Assembly (NCBI GenBank): GCA_949361645.1
Contig: OX442424.1
Span: forward strand, 8,832,832 to 8,896,831
From: Spongilla lacustris
Lineage: Eukaryota; Porifera; Demospongiae; Spongillida; Spongillidae
DNA: 64,000 nt
Reading direction: 5' to 3'
In this document: one piece after another, positions 34,001-54,300 of the stretch
How positions within the stretch are numbered: the first letter of the stretch is position 1
How the letters are laid out: the number at the start of each line of letters is the position of its first letter
Notes under the pieces: model-generated
The model's database searches: none
Told to the model about the DNA's origin: nothing
The model's input: the letters and a program-made list of their open reading frames with translations, nothing else
Program-made: the position numbers and the translations under genes

Positions 34001-36298
34001 CCTGAACAGTATGTGAGGGGAGTGCAAGACCTTCAAGAAGCCATGTATGGTCTTCAGTTTACCAAAGAGAGGCTAATTATTGCAGTTAATAAACTACTCA
34101 ACTATATAGCCAAGTAAGCTATCAAAAGAAGCCCATACCCATCACACATAACATACACCACTAAGGGTTAAGAGAAGAGGCGATCAAGCTGTGAAGATGG
34201 TCCACTCCAGCATAGTCTTCAAAGGAGGTGGGTGCAGCTGCATGCATTGCATCACCTGATGCTTCAGTTTAGTATTAGTTAATGAACTGGCTAGTTAACT
34301 GGTTAGTTTATTATTTATTTTTAATTTGTCTTAAGAAGTGATTAATAGTAATAACCTAATAGTAGCCTTAATAACCTAATAGTAGCCTTAGTAGCCTTAA
34401 TAACCTAATATTCAAATATCAAGTTCTGAGTTTATGTATTGGTAGATGCATTTGCACTGCACTTCACTCTAGGCCTTTTCTCAACAGAGAGTATCTATAA
34501 TTCTTGCAGTGCTGTCTCACAGGAGAAGTTTCTTGGAAATCTATTGACATGTTTAAAAGACAGCACCACAGCAGAAAAGGTAGATGTGTAACTGTGTTGT
34601 GCTTGTGATGCTAGCAGCCATAACAGGTCATTGAAGACATGAGGATTGTACAGAGAGCCCTGGTCTCCCCTAGCAACATACGTGTGTATTTAGCGATGAA
34701 TGTTCATACTTTGCCACATTCAAAGCCTACTGAACCTTGGCTCCAGTTTGTGCCAGATTCCTATTTAGAAGGGTAGGTGTGGTGTGTGCAGGTGTGGTGT
34801 GTGCAGGTGTGGTGTGTGCAGGTGTGGTGTGTGCAGGTGTGGTGTGTGTATGTGCTGGTGGTTGTATGTGCTGGTGTGTGCAAGTGTGGTGTGTGCAGGT
34901 GTGTGCAGGTGTGGTGTGTGCAGGTGCAGTGTGTGCAGGTGTGGTGTGTACCTTTTACCTGTATGCATTTTACTGGTCCCCAGACCACATTCTGCTCAAA
35001 TACCCAATGTGAGCCTATCAGGGAGTCTGCTCCAGGACTTGAGCTGTGGAAGGACCATCTTGGCAGGTGTAGGAAGTGTGGAGTCTAGCTACTTAGTACA
35101 GTCAGCTCCCTGTGTCAAGACTCCCGACCACCCTGATCTCCCTGCCATTCTGGTCCTCATTGAGTACCTGGGGGCATTAGAGGTACCAGTCCACACCCCC
35201 TATGTCCTGTCACTATACCTACATGTATATTAAAAAGCATATTGTATTTAAAGTTGGTACCAGGTACATGCATATAATAACCTCATGCCTTTGTTACATA
35301 CACATACATGTACATAGAGTCAAAGCTGTAGTCACTAAACTTTGCTGACACATCTTTCAAACTTACCCCTTTCTGAATTTTTAGATGCTATGAGTTTTAA
35401 AACTCTTCACCCACACATGATGCTATAAATGATACCTTACAACTTTAGCTTCACTATGATGGTATTTCATTGACCACACCTCCACACCTAGGGTCCTATG
35501 TGGAGACATATAAGAGGAATGGGTCTCTCCTATGGCTATCGGTTAGCTTTTTGGACAGCGTTTCATCTTTTTTAAATATGCTTTTTCCCCTCCTACCTAT
35601 TCCAGATTGGAATGCAAACCTGAAGATGGTCTACTGTATTTCATGCTGCTAAGATCCAGTCATTTGGTACAAGCTTACGAAGCTGCCAGAAACATTGTGG
35701 TTAGTTGTGTGGTGTTACAACAACAGGGGCTCTGTTTAGAATGAAATGATCTTGATTATGGATAGGATGAATTCATAAAAGGCCTAGCTCCAGTTGATCC
35801 AGGACAGCTGGAGGCTGCTATTAGTGGAGCAATGTTCTTTATAATAGATCTAGAGCAGTCAGTGAATGATCTAGCTGATCAAGCTGTCCTAACATCTCTG
35901 AAGGGTCTGAGCACCACATTCTCACAGTGAGGTACCATGCCTCTAGGGGACCTAGTTGATGCATGCACATTTTGTTTTAGGAGCCTCCTTAGTGCAGTTG
36001 CCAAGGTAACTGCTGAAGATCTCACCAGGGTTGGGACCAAGTACTTCAAGCCTCTGTTTGACCCCTGTGTGGCCTCCTCTGCTCTGCTATGTAACACCAG
36101 CAAAGCAGAGGATGTCAAACTGGGCTTTGAAAGGTTAGCAATGTTGCATAGGGGTAGGGTGACTGTGCTCAGTTCTGTTGTCCTCCCACCTGAATCAAAT
36201 TCCCATTTTCACACATCTGCCCCACCCACTTGTCCTCATGTAGGTTTGGACATAAAGTTAATATTACATATGATCTAGGCGACTTGTCGTGCCTTTGA
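31074..36298 (+). CDS. M16C-type zinc metallopeptidase (C05D11.1-like)
   Basis: Twenty-five exons from 31074-31206 to 36244-36298; exon lengths sum to 1,011 codons (1,010 residues) in an unbroken frame. Inverted zinc-peptidase motif HxxEH in LPHTLEHLIFLGSEDYPYK (exon 2, about residue 56), then ARGTNAWTDVDHTAYT, as in the M16 (insulinase/pitrilysin) family. The second half has the usual degenerate repeats of the fold. The overall pattern (two linked halves, RAYHKQYYRPDNLALIVTGQ) fits the eukaryotic M16C group typified by C. elegans C05D11.1 and fungal homologues; substrate unknown. Intron 9 (32828-32898) starts GC rather than GT; the GT alternative shifts the frame into a stop. Intron 19 has a TG-rich minisatellite. 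It ends 36 bp from the next gene's stop. Confidence 0.9.
34773..34955 (+). repeat. GT-rich minisatellite in M16C peptidase intron 19
   Basis: Units around GTGTGCAGGTGTGGT directly follow the exon-19 donor. Each unit contains an AGGTGT donor-like string. Confidence 0.9.
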
Positions 36299-36334
36299 AA
36301 GGACAGTGTAATGGTGTGCATATACTGAGGTCAC

Positions 36335-38166
36335 CTACTTATGTATGATGTACACCCCTTTTGGTGATGTTTGCTTGTACATGAATCTGCTGACCAGGGG
36401 GAAGCCAGTGAATATACGTCTGTAAAAGTGTTTGTGTAGTGCAACATTAACAGCTGCCATGTTGCAGTTGAGGTGGGTGGGGCTGTGGTCGAGGTAGTGG
36501 GTGACCCACCACAGCACAGCCATCACTACATGTCTGCTCCCCCCAATCACACCAGCATTGTACACAGTGTCCAGCTCTGATAAGCAGTGCAGGCTCCCAG
36601 ATGCTGCATAGTGTCCAAAACACGTTTCTAACTTCCCACTTATCCATGGCATGTACTTGATGCTGGGAAATACATCAATGTCTGTGCCCACATAGACATT
36701 ATCTCCAAGGAGATGCATGAAGGGAAAAGGATTTCTCTGGAATCTCACATCACTGATATCAGTGAGCATCACCATGGAGATGTCAGGGTGGTCATCAAGG
36801 TATCTTTGGTAGGCATAAAACCTGGCATCATTGGTGCTTCTGTTCTGGAGAGATGGGACTAGTACAAAAGATATTCTTGTGTAATCCTTCAGTATTCTGT
36901 GCATGAACCCAAGGTCCAGCCCATCATGAAAGATCACTGCCTCCATACCAAGCTGCTTTAGGGACAGGTACCAGTCCAGCATGTACTGGAACTGGTTTGA
37001 AGGCCTAGATACATTCCATTGGGGATCACGTGCTGTTGTGAAGTATGATGTCATCACAATTTGTTTGTTTATGTCCCTTGTGACATAGGCCTTGCCCCAC
37101 ATATAAGAACTGGACACACTGTACTCTAAGCTATGCAGCAGTGATGCATCAAGTAAGTCCCAAAGACCACCAGGCCTCTGGTCAGTGGCATTGCAGTCCT
37201 CTGTGCCCACAACAAGGCAATGAGTTCTGATTGTCAGAACAGTACTCACCACCAGTGCCACATCTGCTATGTACCAGCACTGGTGCACGTGATACGTACC
37301 TTGAGAGATGGAATCTAGAGTGAAGCGTGTCCATGGGCCATATAGGCCTCCCGTGTGTATGAGGACTGCAGGGATGTGGTATAACCTGTGGTAAACAGCC
37401 AAGGTTGCTTCAAAACTATGTGACCAAGCTGCCAGTAACGTGTTGTCTGTTTGCTTAGATGACCTAGTCAGCAGTATCAATGAACACATTGGTGCATCTT
37501 TGGAGATTTCTAGTATGGTGATAAAGTTGTTCAAATCCTCATCCATCAACCTGTTATCCAACATGTTACTTTGGCTGCTATCCAGAAGTCTTGGAACATA
37601 AACAATGCTTGATATATTGGTTTTGTGGAGAAGGGTGGTGAGTATCTTGCTTGTGTTAACAAAGTGAACCTTAATCCCAGCGTTGAGCAATTGGTCCCTT
37701 CTATACCACGCCAACTCATCCGCCATTGCATCATTAGTATGTGCTACGGGAAACACTTTGATACCTGCGCCCATTAACGTGAGTGTCAGCCAAGATCCGA
37801 TGGCAGTGACAGCACCTAGTACCAGAACGCCCCCGCTGCCACAGGCAATCTCGAGTTCTCTGCTAATCGCATCCTCCTTTGTGCAAAACGGATCGTACGA
37901 CGGCTTTGGAGCTGCGAAAAGATTGCATGATGCTATCCGCAGCGATGACCGACCTAGTCTGCCCTTACCTTTGGGGAAAGGAATGTCCTCAACCTTCTGA
38001 TGAGTGTCTGCACGGGAATTAAATTGAACAGTTAACCTTGGCCTGCGGTAATAGTAATGTCGCTGGTGTGCTCACCCAGCAAGTCGATTGCTAGCCAAGT
38101 ACCCAAACAGTATAACAATATGGCCACAGACGCGAGCCATCGCCTTCGCGAACACAGATTTAACAT
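36335..38166 (-). CDS. type II membrane protein: epimerase-like domain fused to glycosyltransferase-like domain
   Basis: Three exons, 38076-38166, 37969-38007 and 36335-37911, giving 568 residues. Basic N-terminus then one TM anchor (WLASVAILLYCLGTWLAIDLL, about 10-30), as in Golgi enzymes. Residues about 70-280 resemble an extended short-chain dehydrogenase/UDP-sugar epimerase: beta strand and glycine turn VLVLGAVTAIGS (72-83), LLTRSS (about 190) and a GLYGPWTRF block (about 232-240) like the VYGPWGRP of UDP-glucuronate epimerases. Where those enzymes have YxxxK, this one reads LAAWSHSFE, so catalytic Tyr and Lys appear lost. From about 328 (VMTSYFTT) a second domain has glycosyltransferase features, including a DxD-like MLTDISDVRF (about 425-434). 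Substrates unknown. The stop is 36 bp from the M16C stop. Confidence 0.7.
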
Positions 38167-38404
38167 ACCAGTCGAGCCCCACCCCAAAAGCGCGCGCCAT
38201 ATGAAATTATGTGTTATGAAAACAGTTTGTTGTTGTATGCACACAGCTATAAAGCTATCAACACTCCATGACCTCCTCTGACGTCACTTCTAAACTGTAC
38301 ACCGAGGAGTTCAGCACAGCAGTTGTACCAGTTTTGTAGCCATAGTTACCAGATCTGCTCAAGTTTTGTAATGGATTTATTTGAAAGCAAACTCTTTTAA
38401 TGTG

Positions 38405-39626
38405 TTACCTTTCAGTTTTCACATTAGCAATTTCATAAGGTCGTATATAGTCCACCTTGTCTGCAGTGATGATACACAAGTCCACGTTACTGCCAGAACC
38501 CTGAATGTGCATATATAGAACCATCAAAATGTCAGACCAATAGATGTGACAGAACTGACAAGATCATTAAATATCCCAGCTGCAATTGCATCTCTAACAA
38601 GCTTTTTGCCTTCTTCCAGCTGCCAGTAGGATGAAGTTAATTAACTTTAAATGCTTTTGGCAGTACCTCACCTCCATGTTAGGCTTATAGCGATCTTCAA
38701 ACATGGACATCGCAGCCAAGGATCCAGATCCTGTTTTAATAGCAAACAGTGACTGGAGATGAACTGGTCACCAGTGTCCCTTCTCACCCATTGCCACATA
38801 GGGAAGCTTATCTGTGCTACCGTGGGCATGAACAGTGAATAGCTGGGGACCAGTAATGTCCACACCTCCCAGCACCAGGTACGCTCCGATGTGCCCCTGA
38901 TACCTGCTCACACACACATACACACAACACAACACACACACAACATTTAGCACACATGTGATCACTGATGTTGTTACAACACACCTGTATAGGTACTGCT
39001 TCAACAGCTGGAGAGCAGTTGTAACTCTAAGCTGGATTGTGTTTGAGTGAGTGCACAGCACTTAAAAACACACTATCTAGTCTACCTTACGCCCAGTGGA
39101 AAGTCTATGCAGCTCCAATTGGGATGAAATCATTTCCGTAGTGTATTCAGTGTCAGCAGCAGTGCCAGCCCCACAACAGCTGAGCGGTAGGACCATCACG
39201 CGTACCCATACAAGCACTAAAACTTACTATATGTTCTTTGCAATGTAGTGGATTTTAGCACAGTTTTTGTCCGCTACTACTGACCCCTAAGAATTGTGTT
39301 GAAAACTGTCGGTTGAATCTTACTGTACTTACCCCCGTGGCACGTGTGTCGGCGCCAAGTATAACACCATCCTTATTTTTTAAAAATGAGCTAGAATGCA
39401 TAAGGCTTTTGAGACATTACGTCTTACTTTGAAAACTATGCCAGCAATGGTAGTGCCAGTTTTTATTGGTGTTGGGAACGTTATACCAGATCTTCTTAGC
39501 AACTCATTCCTACGTGAGAAGATTTAAAAAAATAAAAATTGATGAAAACATAGCATGTTCGTACCTCGCATATTGTTCAAACGAGAATCCGCCGCTCGGA
39601 AGCTCTGTCAAGGCGCACCCCGCCAT
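38405..39626 (-). CDS. PSMB7: proteasome subunit beta type-7 (beta-2, trypsin-like)
   Basis: Catalytic beta-2 subunit of the 20S proteasome. Ten exons: 39565-39626, 39428-39509, 39333-39371, 39228-39286, 39086-39179, 38985-39031, 38788-38903, 38672-38730, about 38560-38619 and 38405-38500; about 237 residues. Propeptide [13 protein letters not shown], then KTG followed by the nucleophile Thr in TTIAGIVFK (Thr40), [96 protein letters not shown] and [10 protein letters not shown]. An in-frame upstream ATG at 39656 would add ten residues. The C-terminal arm is shorter than in human (277 residues in total). Confidence 0.95.
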
Positions 39627-39661
39627 TTTCTCATCAGCTTTCTTAATAAAGCGCATTGATA

Positions 39662-40291
39662 ATGGTGGGCGTTGTCGTCGCTGTCATCGGCATTATATGT
39701 ACATGTACTTTGTTAAGGTTTATCCAGCTATTATCTGCTAATGTAAAATCCAAGATTCGGACTTCTCCGTGCAAGACGCTAATTGTAATGGGCTCAGGCG
39801 GACACACCACGGAGATGCTACGATTACTTAGTGGACTGAATGTTGATCGTTACTACCCACGAGTGTATGTTCTAGGACAGACAGACAAAATGAGCTTGGA
39901 AAAAGTAGAGGCATTTGAGTCTCCGAAAGGTGCGAAAGCTGCTATAGAGTGGATCCCGCGAGCACGTGAGGTTCGCCAGAGCTACGTCAGTAGCGTGTAT
40001 TCAACCATTATCGCCATAATATTCTCTTTGCCACTTGTTCTTCGTACGTGGCCGGATCTTGTGCTTTGCAATGGTCCAGGAACATGTATTCCTGTGTGCT
40101 TTTGGGCTTATCTGATCACGTTTTTAGGAGCTAAGAAAATCAAGATATGTTATGTGGAAAGCATTTGTCGAGTGGAACACCTATCTCTGTCAGCGAAGAT
40201 ATTGTATTACGTGGCTGACCACTTAATAGTTCAGTGGCCTCAGCTCCAACTGGCGTGCCCAAGGACACGTTACATTGGAAGGGTGTGTTGA
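39662..40291 (+). CDS. ALG14: UDP-GlcNAc transferase subunit ALG14
   Basis: Membrane anchor and partner of ALG13; together they add the second GlcNAc to dolichol-PP-GlcNAc on the cytosolic ER face. Intronless, 209 residues. N-terminal TM segment (GVVVAVIGIICTCTLLRFI), then the family motif VMGSGGHTTEMLRLL, YYPRVYVLGQTD, IPRAREVRQSY, LVLCNGPGTCIPVCFWA and CYVESICRVEHLS, ending soon after HLIVQWPQL as in other ALG14 proteins. The start codon is 36 bp from that of PSMB7 on the other strand. Confidence 0.96.
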   Translation: MVGVVVAVIGIICTCTLLRFIQLLSANVKSKIRTSPCKTLIVMGSGGHTTEMLRLLSGLNVDRYYPRVYVLGQTDKMSLEKVEAFESPKGAKAAIEWIPRAREVRQSYVSSVYSTIIAIIFSLPLVLRTWPDLVLCNGPGTCIPVCFWAYLITFLGAKKIKICYVESICRVEHLSLSAKILYYVADHLIVQWPQLQLACPRTRYIGRVC

Positions 40292-40370
40292 AGCTGTGGT
40301 GTTTACTGTTTACAATTAAATTAAATAATAATTGATTTAACCTAAAATATTTGAGGCGGTTGGTAAGCAT

Positions 40371-48197
<7,827 letters not shown>

Positions 48198-48399
48198 GTG
48201 TCCAGTAGAGATATTTGACCTCACTGCATACATGATAACTGTTAGCCATGAAGTGTATATAGCTCTCAACCTTCTCATTGTTTTATATGTTCAGTTCTGT
48301 GTTTATTTTTTAATTAAAGCACAGTGTGTACAGGGGCTGTCAATTCATATGTACGCATACAGGCTCACAGCATATATATAGACTGCTCTACACATCAAT

Positions 48400-51299
48400 C
48401 TAAAGCTTTGATGTAATTGGCACAACTGTGTCATAAATGTTTTTCATCTCTCTGAGACTCTCAGTGAGCTTTTTAGCAAAGAGCATGCTGTCAGTGTGTG
48501 GACACTGTCTGAAAGAAGATACAGAGAAGTAGATTCTTTCTTCCTGTGGATTGTAGCATATGCCATATCCATCCTCCACCACTGCTCCAAAGCAGAGGAA
48601 GATAGGAATGCTTTCCACTGGGACCTGGGTACCATGGTTGTAAGGATGAATATAAAATCTGGTAGTTGGAAGGGTGAACATTACCTGGCTAGTGGAGAGG
48701 CAGAAGTGGACACTCTTGCCATAGGCTGGATCTTTGAAGAGCTCAGGTGTCTCCATCCCAGCTTCTTTGGCTAGCAACCTAAGTCCCAACAAGTGCCGAT
48801 CCACTGCTGATCCTGATATGGCCTGATGGCATGTGCATTGTCAGAGCTGCTTGACCACACTCACCCAATAACAGCACCATATGGGGGGTTACCATAAATC
48901 ATATGCATTTAGGTGGTTGGCTGCAAAATATTACTAGTCCTACCACCTAATGAATATGATTTATGGTAACCCTTGACCCCTGATATGTCCCTCAAAGCTT
49001 ACATCATTTGTGTACTCAGTGTGGGCGTGGATGGCTTGCTGCAGAGCAGTGGCCTTTTGCTGAGCCTGGCAGGGAAAATGATAGTTTGGATGGTGTGGTG
49101 ATGCACAACTACTCACAGAGGCTGATGGATCACACATTGTTCTCACAAAGGACAATGATGCATTCGTTGTGGAGCGTATTGTGTCGGTCCTACCATACTT
49201 AAACCACCTGGTAGCTCCACTTTCATACATAGCTGTGGGCCTGCCATTAAGTCTGTGATGAGAGTAAGTTGAAGGGTGTTACTAAAGCTTGGCAATAAAA
49301 ATAAAATAACACTACATCCCAACTTTGCTGATAGGAGGTTTACTGAAGGGTGGGCTACATGTATTACTATATGGAGATTTATGACTTGGACATGCAACTT
49401 TCTACCAAGAGTTCATGCAGAGAATGGAACTCACTTGTAGTAAGCAAGCTGTATAGCATTCTGGATGAACCCGTCAGGTGACAACTTGCATTGCTTTGGT
49501 ACATTCTTTCCAAAATCTGTGAATATGAATGTCTGAAGATCAACATTGGCCACGAGGCTGGGGAGGAGGAGGGGAAGAAAGAACTTACCACACAGACCTG
49601 TTACCCTAAATGAGGCACACCAGTGTACAATACTGCTGCCTAGATCACCTGTGTACAATACTGCTGCCTAGATCACCTGTGTACAATACTGCTGTCTAGA
49701 CCACCAGTGTACACTACTGCTGTCTAGACCACCAGTGTACAGTACTGCTGTCTAGACCACCAGTGTACAGTACTGCTGTCTAGACCACCAGTGTACAGTA
49801 CTGCTGTCTAGACCACCAGTGTACAGTACTGCTGTCTAGACCACCAGTGTACAGTACTGCTGTCTAGACCACCAGTGCTTACCTATCAATGCTTCTCTTT
49901 GCATTCTCAATGTCTTGTGATGTTTGTTGAGAAATGTTCCAAGCCAATCTCCTTGCTGGCTTCAGACGCCCAGGGTCCACCAAACACTTCTCAGAGAAGA
50001 AGTCATACTTATACCTACAAAGATATGAAAGCATGGACATGTATGGGCAATGGACATGTATGGGCAATGGACATGTATGGGCAATGGACATGTATGGGCA
50101 ATGGACATGTATGGGCAATGGACATGTATGGGCAATGGACATGTATGGGCAATGGACATGTATGGGCAATGAACATGTATGGGCAATGGACATGTATGGG
50201 CAATGAACATGTATGGGCAATGGACATGTATGGGCAATGGACATGTATGGGCAATGGACATGTATGGGCAATGGACATGTATGGGCAATGGACATGTAGG
50301 GGTAGACCACTTACTTAAACAAAAGTTGCAATGTGAAGATATTGATGGCTATGGCGGGAGGTCCGTCAGCAGAACCATGTTCCAGTATTGAACCACACCC
50401 ACCATCTTTGCCGACAACAATCTACAGAAGATAACCACATTACCCCCACCTTACCTCACACCTTATCCCACACATTACCCCCACCTTCCCATTCTCACCT
50501 GTATGGAAGAATCAAACCACCTGTTTCCACTGTTGTACTTAGATCCTGAACCGTGTAGACATCTATTAGCTATAAATGTGGAATAAGAGTCGTGTTGATT
50601 GGCTAGTCCTGTGTGCAGGTTAGGGTGTGGTCTGTCCAGGCACACCACAAACTGTGCTGTCTCAATGGTTTCAAGTGATGCACAATTTACAGGGTCTGGA
50701 GAGGAGTAAAAAAAAAAGATGAAATACGTGGCCAGTTAAATCCTAGAGCTCGCAACCAGATGCCACACCCATTTTCTTACGAGTGGTTGAAAATATATGT
50801 TGTGAATATCAAGCTGATACAGTTATAAATCTCTTTTATTAATCATATTGTAACATGGAAATATGATCCCCCCCCCCTCCCTTGTATCCACCACTGTTAA
50901 CTACCTTTAATAAGCCTCTCTCTGGCTTGATACCAGATGTCTCTATGCTCAGTGGTCAACACTCCAACAGGACACTTGCTGGGCTCCAAATCGGAAGTGA
51001 CAATTTCTTTAAGTTGATCAACCAAGTGACTGGCTGGGGCAACAGCTAATTCCCCTGAAGGAGTCTCATATAGAAGATCCACTTTGTAGAACTGCAGCAA
51101 AACATAAAATCACACCTCACCACAAACATGCACTAACATGTTCATTATGGATGACAACAATGTGTCGTGAATCTTGAATAGGCGTCCTTTTAAGTGTGTC
51201 TGCAGTAGCCCCAGGTATTCGACAGCATGAGTACACAGGGTACTGGGACATGCACAGTGGTTTGTTTCGGTAGACATCTGGAGGTACAGCTTCTCTGGT

Positions 51300-51339
<40 letters not shown>

Positions 51340-54300
51340 ACAGTGCAACGAAAGAGTAGTTACAAGTAATTACACCATTTTGCAGTAACTAGCTGAGAAT
51401 AGTCAAAGAGCAAAATTGAACCATACATGCATATCATATCAGAACCATACATGCATATCATATCAGAACCATACATGCATATTATATCAGAACCTACTTC
51501 AGTATCTACTGTTTCTGGTTGCAATGACAACACAAGTTAGGGTCTCCCGCCTCCAAAGCCCAATAAAATCTGTAGTAATGTGGGCATTACTTTGAATCAA
51601 ATCGGAACCTATTGAGGTTCCAGTGACTGACCGTTTATACGGAAAAGTATCAGCTCGATTACATGTATACGGATAAGGCTTACATGTATTCATTAACTAG
51701 AAGTGGAGCACTTGGACAACGTTCCCAGACTTATTTTTCTCCACAGTAGTCTTTTCGGGGATAGATAATAGAGTAGGGAATCGGCAACAATCACGTCACC
51801 ATTCAGAACGCACGAGGTACTACTATAGTAGTGGTATGGTGGATTTCTCGGAGTCGATCACAGAAATATTTATGATTATGGAGCTATCAATCGATTATAC
51901 ATGTATATTATATACATTTTTGACAAAAGAATAACGGTTTTTTGTCCGTGGAATTAATGCAAAACTGTGTACAAATTTTCTTTGTGGGGTAAAAGCTGGT
52001 TAGCTATTGATTCTTTGGCCAAGTTCTCATCGTGAAAAATAGTTTTACGGTGTGATGGGTGCACTGTGTCGGTTATTCGGGTTTCAACATGTGTGCAAGT
52101 GGTAGTTTCATGAATTAAGATACCATGCTTTTGTGGGGGAGTTTCATCGTTGTACTATTGCCATAGGCTTTATTTCTATTTTTTATGAGTAGTGCTGAAG
52201 TTGAAAAGTGTCGCTAAAATTGTACTTTTAGGCTGAGTAGGGTCCCTAGTATCAATGCAGCAGAGTCAGGACAATGGAGTGGCTGTAAATGCCAGGGATT
52301 GTCAAGCTGTGGGGATTTTCAATGGCCAGTGCTTGGATTGAGCAGTACAGGAAAGTTACTAAGAAGATGCTTCAAAAATCTAAACCTGTTAGTCACTTCA
52401 ACTCATAATGCATGTGTTCATTGATGTCAGCCTGTCTGTCTATTAAACTTTGTTATGATTCATTAGACAATTGTATACAGTGGCCCGGTAGATCGCACGC
52501 TAAGACAGTTGCGCTGCGTACTAGTTGAGGTTTGCCCCCAACACCTCAACTAGTGCTGGGTGCAAACCTCAACTGAGGTGGAACGAGTAAGCATTATCTC
52601 TGTTGTCTGAAGTTTCTAATCATCGGCAGTTTGACTACATTGTAAGTATTCGATAGCTATATCCAATATGCTTGATAAAGTCAACGGTACATTGGCAATA
52701 GTCGTATTGGGTGTACAACTGTATATGAGTGGCTAGCCCCACCATGCTGTCGCATGCATCACACTCCCAGACACACTCAGGTTAGATAAAAATGAGTGAA
52801 ACAAGACATAATTTAAAATAAAGATTGGTGATGTAGGAATTCAAAAGGTAAAGAATTATGGAAATTACACATCCATAATTACATACCTACATTTAGCAAG
52901 TAGATCTGCTATGGCTCCAATATTGATAAATTTATGAATGTATAATATTTCCGTAATTCCTTGTTTTTTTACTCAACTGAAATCCTACATCACCAATTTT
53001 ATTGAGCTATATCTTGTATATGTACATGTACAAGGTGGTTCCATACTTACAGCTGAACAAGTAAGTTCCATTTCTCAGTAGCAAGAATATAATTAGCTGC
53101 AAGTCTATAAAAATAGAGGAATGTCATGGCATCAAGGGACAATGGTGTGCTGTGAGGGAGGAGTGGAGTGTGCTACATACAATTACATGTATCAGTACTT
53201 CAATAGCAATTTATCATGCACTCCTTTCTGTTGCTGGTGGTGGGTATTATTGACCCAAGAGATATTTATACATACCTCACAAAGGTGTCCAAATCTGGGA
53301 CAGCTTGCTGTGGGTATCCTATAGCAGGAGATGAGTGTACGACAACCGGAAGTCTGTACCCCATGTATGCTGCATGCAGCCACCAATCAGAGAGCTAAAT
53401 GAGGAATGAAGGTAGGGATGTGTGGAGGGTAGGGATGTGTGAAGGGTAGGGATGTGTGGAGGGTAGGGATGTGTGAAGGGTAGGGATGTGTGGAGGGTAG
53501 GGATGTGTGAAGGGTAGGGATGTGTGGAGGTAGGGATGTGTGGAGGGTAGAGATGTGTGGAGGGTAGGATGTGTGGAGGGTAGGGATGTGTGGAGGGTAG
53601 GGATGTGTGGAGGGTAGGGATGTGTGGAGGGTAGGGATGTGTGGAGGGTAGGGATGTGTGGAGGGTAGGGATGTGTGGAGGGTAGGGATGTGTGGAGGGT
53701 AGGGATGTGTGGAGGGTGGGATGTGTGGAGGGTAGGGATGTGTGGAGGGTAGGGATGTGTGGAGGATGAGAACGTGGTGCAATTGTGTGACGGATAACCT
53801 TTCTTGGCACCGGTTAACATACCCAATTAACCCTTGCTTTGGCTCTCTCTATAAGAGCATGTTGGAGTACCTCACCAGCTCCACTATCACTGCCAAATTC
53901 TTTCACAATTCTTTTTGTTATCTCCAACTCCTCAGCTGAGAGCAAGGGCTAAGAAGTAGAGGGATTAAGTGTAGGGGTGTGGTGAATGACGGTAGGGGTG
54001 TGGCAAAGGAGGGTAAGGGTGTGGCGAAGGAGGGTAGGGGTGTGGCGAAGGGAGGGTAGGTTGCTGGCTAGTGGCCTAGTGCAGAGGATGGCAAGTCATA
54101 TGTTGCACCAGTGGGAGGCTTCTAAGGACAATACCCTAACATAAATATGAAGCACTGATAACATGGTGCTGAACGCAGTTCCTTCTCCCTTTACGTTGGT
54201 AAAGTTACGTGTCCACACGTACCTTCACACTGGTAATGTACTTGGTAAGCGTCTGATGAAGAGGCGGAACCGGAAGTTTAGGTAGCGCTCTCTGGTGCTG

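Noticed and set aside
52480..52610. Possible tRNA-derived SINE with hairpin ACTAGTTGAGGT
   Set aside because: No B box or poly(A)/simple-repeat tail; only the inverted repeat is certain.
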